Source of the DNA: CBFIJI01 sp965662885
Lineage (GTDB): Bacteria > Bacteroidota > Bacteroidia > Flavobacteriales > Flavobacteriaceae
Direction of reading: 5' to 3'
NCBI GenBank assembly: GCA_965662885.1
Contig: CBFIJI010000062.1
Span: 1 to 11,610, forward strand
Length of the DNA stretch: 11,610 bases
This document shows positions 7,357 through 11,610 of the stretch, piece by piece. Numbering within the stretch: position 1 is the stretch's first letter; each line of letters opens with the position of its first letter. A model generated the notes under the pieces. That model did no database searches and had not been told where the DNA came from. It saw only the letters and a list, made by a program, of their open reading frames with translations. A program made the translations under genes and the position numbers.

Positions 7357-8649
7357 TTAATTTGCTTGTAATTCTTTAGCCTTTGCTGCTACGGCATCCA
7401 ATACACGAAGTAAGTTTCCACTCCATATTTTTTCAATCTCCTCTTGTGAATAGCCCCTTCGAACGAGTTCTAAAGTAACATTAAAAGTTTCGGAAGCATC
7501 TTTCCATCCTTCAATTCCACCACCACCATCAAAATCAGAACTGATACCTACATAATCCACACCAATTTTATTTTTAATATAATCAATATGATCCACAAAA
7601 TCAGCTACATCTACCGGAGGAAACTCAGCGTTAACTTTTTTTAACTCCTCAGCAGCATTTTCAAGCAATTCCTTATACTGTTGGTTATATGTTGTTTTCG
7701 CCTCCCCTGTCAAAACATAGCGATCTCTTCTCGACAATAGGGTCATTCCCATTTCTTCCGCTTTTTTGGTCAGAACCGCATTCTTTGCTTCTTGATGGGC
7801 AAGATGTTTTTCCTTATTGACATAAAGAGCTAAGGCAACAGTTTGAACAACACCACCAGATGCTTTTACCCATTCCAATTGTTCATCATCTAAATTTCTT
7901 GGATGGTCACTCAATCCTCTCGCTGAAGAGTGGGAAGCAATAACTGGAGCTTTCGAATGTATAATTGCTTGCCGATTGGCTTCTTTTGAGGGGTGAGAAA
8001 TATCCAACATGATACCATAATAGTTCATCTTTTCAATGACTAATTTACCCAAAGGGCTCAATCCATTATGTAAAAAAACACCATCTATCTCACCAGTGTT
8101 GGAATCGGCAAACTGACTATGCCCATTGTGTGCCAAAGACATATAGCGTGCGCCTTGATCATAGAATTTTTTGACATTGGCCGTATCCAATCCCAAGGAA
8201 TAGGCATTTTCCACACCAATCATCGCTACTTTCCTTCCAGTCCTTCGAACATTCCTTACTTCTTCAGCACTCGTGGCCAAAGCCATTCTATCTGGAGCAT
8301 AAATATCGGTCAATCGGTGAATAGCATCGAATTTCTCTTGGGCATTCTTGGCTGCTTTTTCATAACCCGCTTCATTCAATTCTCCTTGTCCAGTGTAAAC
8401 AATAAACCAAGCAACATCAAGTGCTCCCTGTTGCATTTTGGGAATATTTACCTGTGTGTCTGTATCTTGACGGTAATTAAGACTGTCGGTAAAATTAGCT
8501 ACGTTGATATCATCATGCGTATCTAACGTTAATGTTTTCAAGTGAATCTTTTGTGCTTCTTGTATAAGAGCAACATCAACAGGAGCGGGTGCTTGTTTAC
8601 ATCCTAAAGCTAGGGTGAACAGCCCACATAAAAAAATAGTTTTTTTCAT
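7357..8649 (-). CDS. Membrane dipeptidase family (peptidase M19), predicted lipoprotein
   Basis: The 430-residue zinc dipeptidase is expected to hydrolyse dipeptides, including those with a C-terminal D-residue. A signal peptide ends in the lipobox ALGC (C17), so it should be lipid-anchored. The residues after the cysteine (KQAPAP) lack acidic residues, arguing for a periplasm-facing anchor. Predicted binuclear zinc ligands are visible: H45 and D47 (DTHDD), E147 (GVENA), H219 (DISH), H240 (ASHSSAR); D372 (SDFDG) completes the site. A charged helical insertion (about 278-345) precedes the last catalytic segment, and GNLLRVL (411-417) is the usual C-terminal signature. No consensus promoter was found in front. 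The 67-base gap to the convergent pbp4 gene holds no convincing terminator hairpin. Confidence 0.9.
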   Translation of the reverse strand: MKKTIFLCGLFTLALGCKQAPAPVDVALIQEAQKIHLKTLTLDTHDDINVANFTDSLNYRQDTDTQVNIPKMQQGALDVAWFIVYTGQGELNEAGYEKAAKNAQEKFDAIHRLTDIYAPDRMALATSAEEVRNVRRTGRKVAMIGVENAYSLGLDTANVKKFYDQGARYMSLAHNGHSQFADSNTGEIDGVFLHNGLSPLGKLVIEKMNYYGIMLDISHPSKEANRQAIIHSKAPVIASHSSARGLSDHPRNLDDEQLEWVKASGGVVQTVALALYVNKEKHLAHQEAKNAVLTKKAEEMGMTLLSRRDRYVLTGEAKTTYNQQYKELLENAAEELKKVNAEFPPVDVADFVDHIDYIKNKIGVDYVGISSDFDGGGGIEGWKDASETFNVTLELVRRGYSQEEIEKIWSGNLLRVLDAVAAKAKELQAN

Positions 8650-8939
8650 AAGACAAATAGATTAGAGACGTAAATGTACTTATTCTAATGCTTTAAATCC
8701 ATTTTATTAGCCCCTTGATTATAATTAGACTCATCCAATACAAAAGCCACTCATGAACATGAATATATTTTAATTTGTTTTTTAAAATATGTTTTTTGGC
8801 ATAGTGTTTGTAAAGTTGTTGTCGATGTGGTCATTGTACAACCGCATAAATAACGTTTATAAAACGCCCAATCTTATCAACCTTACAATGAACACGCCAT
8901 TATTTTTTAATCTATTATTTAACTTAATTTTTACCTAAA
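8650..8939. other. Divergent intergenic region before the large lipoprotein gene
   Basis: These 290 AT-rich bases lie between the divergent dipeptidase and lipoprotein genes. They contain an inverted repeat TCATG-aa-CATGA near 8751-8762, a longer AT-only hairpin (next entry), and an 8-base palindrome TTGTACAA near 8834-8841. Promoter-like sequences on both strands are one or more bases off the Bacteroidota consensus. An open frame of 37 codons (8825-8938) looks like chance. No RNA gene was recognised. Confidence 0.5.
8765..8790. repeat. Perfect 9-bp inverted repeat upstream of lipoprotein gene
   Basis: ATATTTTAA (8765-8773) and TTAAAATAT (8782-8790) are exact complements around an 8-base loop. 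A run of six T follows on the plus strand (8792-8797). The stem has no G or C, and no plus-strand gene ends nearby, so a classical terminator is unlikely. It could be a regulator site for either divergent gene or a by-product of AT-richness. Confidence 0.4.
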
Positions 8940-11610
8940 ATGAAAAAAGGTTTATTATGCTTTCTGGCAATTGGACTCACCGTAGTTGGCTGTCAGAATT
9001 ACGATGATCAGTTCAATGATCTGAACTCACAAATCTCGGCTCTATCAACTCAGGTTGCTGGACTGAGTCAAGTTCAAACAGACTTGAGTACCTTGGCAGC
9101 AACAGTTGCCTCCCTTCAATCTTCCATTAACAATAATGGCAGTACATTTTCTGAAGGCCTTAGTAGTCTTCAGGCACAGATTGATGCTTTAGAAGGGCAA
9201 CTTAGCGAAGTAGCCTCCAGCGAAGATTTAACCAATGTCAACAACTCTTTAGACGGAGTCAAAGAAGATTTGGAAGATCTCTTATCTTCTGCTAATGTTT
9301 TTAATGGTGATTTAAACATTAATTCCATTGCAACACTTGAATTTGCCCAAAGTCTAAAAGGAAAAGTTGGGATTATCAACGGAAGTGTTGAAATTGAATT
9401 GAATGCTGACATGGATGCGGAAGAACTCCAAAAAGTAATGAGTCAAATCAAAACAATTACTAAAGATTTGACCATTCGTGCTATCAACAGTTCTGTAGCC
9501 GCAATTTCCATGGATAGTCTTACTGGGGTGAACAACTTAAAAGTTGCGCAAGCAGGTGCTATTTCATTCCCAATGCTTAAAAGTGCTGGAGATATTACCC
9601 TTGGTAATAATTATGAAAGTAAATTAACTGGTGATATTAACTTTGGAGTTTTAACACAAGTAAAAAGTTTTAAGACAGGACTTATTGCAAGTGGTACTGG
9701 ATTTCCCGTATCCGATGAAGAAGACAATACGATTGCCTTTAATAAAATGTCTTCCTTAAACTTGGGGATGTTAGTTTATTACACCCCTAAAACCTTAATT
9801 ATTAAGGGTGATTCAGATACTTCAATTAACCTTATGAGTCTGAAATCTATTGATGCCAATGGAAAGGATAAATCCTATAATGTCACCGTAGACGGTGCGA
9901 ATGAATTGAACATTCCTGGATTGGTTTTAGGAGAAGTAACCGTAACTAATGTTAAAAATATTATGTTAGAAAGCTTTTCAGGAAAATTCAATTTAAATGA
10001 TGGCGTTGAAAACGTCACCATTGGAGCTTTAAAAAATGATTTTGATGCGACTGGTAAAAATGATTTAGAAACCATAAACCTAACCATGAATGCCCCAGAA
10101 AAAGCCATCACACTTACCAATGCCGAGGGGTTAAAATCCGTGAGTATTGCAGGAGAAGTAAAATCAGTTATGATAAATAACAACGATGATTTAACTGATC
10201 TTGATATTTCTGCTGCCATCGAAAGTTTGACCATTAATGATACCAATCTATCAGAGGCCATTTTAACCTATACCAATGCCAACTTAGCAGAAAAAGGAAA
10301 ATTAATTGTTACTGGAAATAATGATCTTACGCGTTTTAGTGCTGACAATGTTGACGGTCTAGCTGAATTGACCATTACAGGAAACGAAGATTTAGCAACC
10401 ATCAGCTTTGATGGCTTAAAAGCAGTCCCGACAAAAGCAGGTGTAAATCCTAAAGTAGTAATTGGGGGTGTTGGAAATGCCAATGCATTTAACGCCTTAA
10501 ATATTGTACAAGATGGAGTGGATTCAAATGAAGGTGATTTTACAACCGATTCTGGAATTGACGACCTTAAAACCTATCTAACAGAAGCGGCAAAAAATGC
10601 GGGAGCTTCCCTCAAAGTATTCTTCGATTCTGCTGACGATTTCACAGACGGAACCAACGACGATACGGGTCTATTAATCTCAGGCGGATCTACTGAAGAA
10701 GCCCGATTAACGGTTATCAATCGTGATGGGTCTAGTAGTGCCAAAAAAGCGAAGCGTGCTTTTTTAGTAACTACATTACCTACTAATAATCAGGCTAGTC
10801 AAGAATTATCTATTAATGGTACTACCATTAATTGGTCACATGGAAATACCGCTGCAGATTTTATTTCCAATTTAACTTCTGTATCCAACATAAATCAGGC
10901 AAAAATTAACGAAGTTACCTTAACAGGAAACGCCAACGGAAGTCCAAAAGCCATGGTATACACTGCTAATTTGGGAACAACAACAATAACCAACGTTCCA
11001 ACGGTCACTGCAAAAGCAGATGCTCAACAGGTAAAATTAATCATTGGTGATTTTTCTTCAACCATTTACCTTTCAACTCAATCCCTAACTGATTTTACCG
11101 ATGATACCATTTTAGGAACCGATAAAAGTGCAGAATCTGAGTTGACCGTTGTTAATGGTACAACAAATATTAATGCTGTTTTAGATGCAATCGTTGCTGA
11201 CTTTAATACTACAGATAGCCCTTACACTTTAGCCAATTCAACGACGACCAGTGGCACCTTGTCTGTTACTGCAAATGATAAAAGTAATGCAAAGCACGGG
11301 AAAGCCATTAAATTTACAGCACCTACGACTTTGGGCATGGGAAGCCTTACAATTAACCAAAGTGTAAGTGAAGACGATCAACTTATCGGTGAAGATCCAA
11401 TAATCATCGTTGAATCTGATACTCCAGGATTAACGTTGTCAAACATTGGTAACCCTCGAAATACCGCAGACCTCAATACTACAGATGATATTGCTGGAGA
11501 CGCAACAACTGGAGCGGGTAAAGTACAGGTTGATCTCGCTTCAGGAACAGTTATCGAATTGTACAACGCTTCAAATGATACAAATGCATCGCCATCTGTA
11601 ACCAATATGG
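8940..11610 (+). CDS. Large surface lipoprotein: coiled coil, LRR/beta-helix-like region, C-terminal repeats (partial)
   Basis: The frame is open for 890 codons and runs off the right edge. A signal peptide ends in the lipobox VVGC (C18). The next residues, QNYDD, resemble the lipoprotein export signal (Q/K plus acidic residues) that sends Flavobacteriia lipoproteins to the cell surface. Residues about 24-118 show heptad spacing (LNSQISALSTQVAGLSQV; LQAQIDALEGQLSEV), a coiled-coil stalk. Residues about 120-525 hold short beta-strand/leucine repeats such as LIVTGNNDLTRFSADNVDGL (455-474) and LTITGNEDLATISFDGL (477-493), like leucine-rich or right-handed beta-helix folds. From about 560 two divergent modules appear, each with a DFTDxT start and an (I/V)NGTT segment. 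Only three cysteine codons or fewer are seen, all in the signal region. Function is unrecognised; adhesion or surface-scaffold roles are inferred. The start ATG (8940) has an A-rich leader typical of the phylum. Confidence 0.85.
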   Translation, partial: MKKGLLCFLAIGLTVVGCQNYDDQFNDLNSQISALSTQVAGLSQVQTDLSTLAATVASLQSSINNNGSTFSEGLSSLQAQIDALEGQLSEVASSEDLTNVNNSLDGVKEDLEDLLSSANVFNGDLNINSIATLEFAQSLKGKVGIINGSVEIELNADMDAEELQKVMSQIKTITKDLTIRAINSSVAAISMDSLTGVNNLKVAQAGAISFPMLKSAGDITLGNNYESKLTGDINFGVLTQVKSFKTGLIASGTGFPVSDEEDNTIAFNKMSSLNLGMLVYYTPKTLIIKGDSDTSINLMSLKSIDANGKDKSYNVTVDGANELNIPGLVLGEVTVTNVKNIMLESFSGKFNLNDGVENVTIGALKNDFDATGKNDLETINLTMNAPEKAITLTNAEGLKSVSIAGEVKSVMINNNDDLTDLDISAAIESLTINDTNLSEAILTYTNANLAEKGKLIVTGNNDLTRFSADNVDGLAELTITGNEDLATISFDGLKAVPTKAGVNPKVVIGGVGNANAFNALNIVQDGVDSNEGDFTTDSGIDDLKTYLTEAAKNAGASLKVFFDSADDFTDGTNDDTGLLISGGSTEEARLTVINRDGSSSAKKAKRAFLVTTLPTNNQASQELSINGTTINWSHGNTAADFISNLTSVSNINQAKINEVTLTGNANGSPKAMVYTANLGTTTITNVPTVTAKADAQQVKLIIGDFSSTIYLSTQSLTDFTDDTILGTDKSAESELTVVNGTTNINAVLDAIVADFNTTDSPYTLANSTTTSGTLSVTANDKSNAKHGKAIKFTAPTTLGMGSLTINQSVSEDDQLIGEDPIIIVESDTPGLTLSNIGNPRNTADLNTTDDIAGDATTGAGKVQVDLASGTVIELYNASNDTNASPSVTNM

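Noticed and set aside
8119..8526. 135-codon plus-strand frame within the dipeptidase gene
   Set aside because: Antisense shadow of a gene with complete M19 motifs.
8825..8938. 37-codon plus-strand frame ending just before the lipoprotein ATG
   Set aside because: It is rich in Asn, Leu and Phe from AT-rich sequence, has no start signals or motifs, and occupies an expected leader region.
9170..11605. Four minus-strand open frames opposite the lipoprotein gene
   Set aside because: Ser/Ala/Val-rich mirror images of the long coding frame, without domains; the plus-strand frame has a signal peptide, lipobox and repeats.

Overview
The window looks like chromosome of a marine-type member of the Flavobacteriaceae (Bacteroidota). 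The support is: an AT-rich sequence without Shine-Dalgarno sites, a promoter of the Bacteroidota type (TTG, 19 bases, TAnnTTTG), an UpxY-family antiterminator, lipoproteins with a Q-x-x-D-D stretch after the lipobox cysteine, and a WaaL-like ligase fused to TPR repeats.

Positions 1-2264 (minus strand) are the head of a surface-polysaccharide operon. It starts from a well-formed promoter at 2235-2264 and encodes a winged-helix protein with a degenerate nucleotidyltransferase-like domain. This overlaps by ATGA an UpxY/NusG-type antiterminator. After a GC-rich leader-like segment (about 1112-1145) come two dead genes. The first is the N-terminal quarter of a polysaccharide-type ABC exporter. The second is a GDP-L-fucose synthase with three stop codons and a one-base insertion. 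The two meet at a junction near 655-680 where GC content falls sharply. The regulators therefore look intact while the first genes they should serve are broken.

Positions 2300-5904 hold two divergent envelope-glycan genes: an O-antigen ligase/polymerase with C-terminal TPRs (minus) and a WecA/MraY-type polyprenyl-phosphate sugar-1-phosphate transferase (plus). Together they could start and finish lipid-linked glycan assembly.

Positions 5991-8649 hold a convergent pair of cell-wall peptide enzymes: a PBP4-type (S13) D,D-carboxypeptidase with all three catalytic motifs, and an M19 dipeptidase that is probably a lipoprotein.

From 8940 a very long plus-strand gene runs open off the right edge (at least 890 codons). 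It encodes a predicted surface lipoprotein with a coiled-coil stalk, a leucine-rich/beta-helix-like middle and divergent C-terminal repeats. No tRNA, rRNA, CRISPR array, insertion sequence or phage gene was seen. The least explained parts are the regulator pair in front of a decayed operon, the GC-rich element behind upxY, and the large surface protein.
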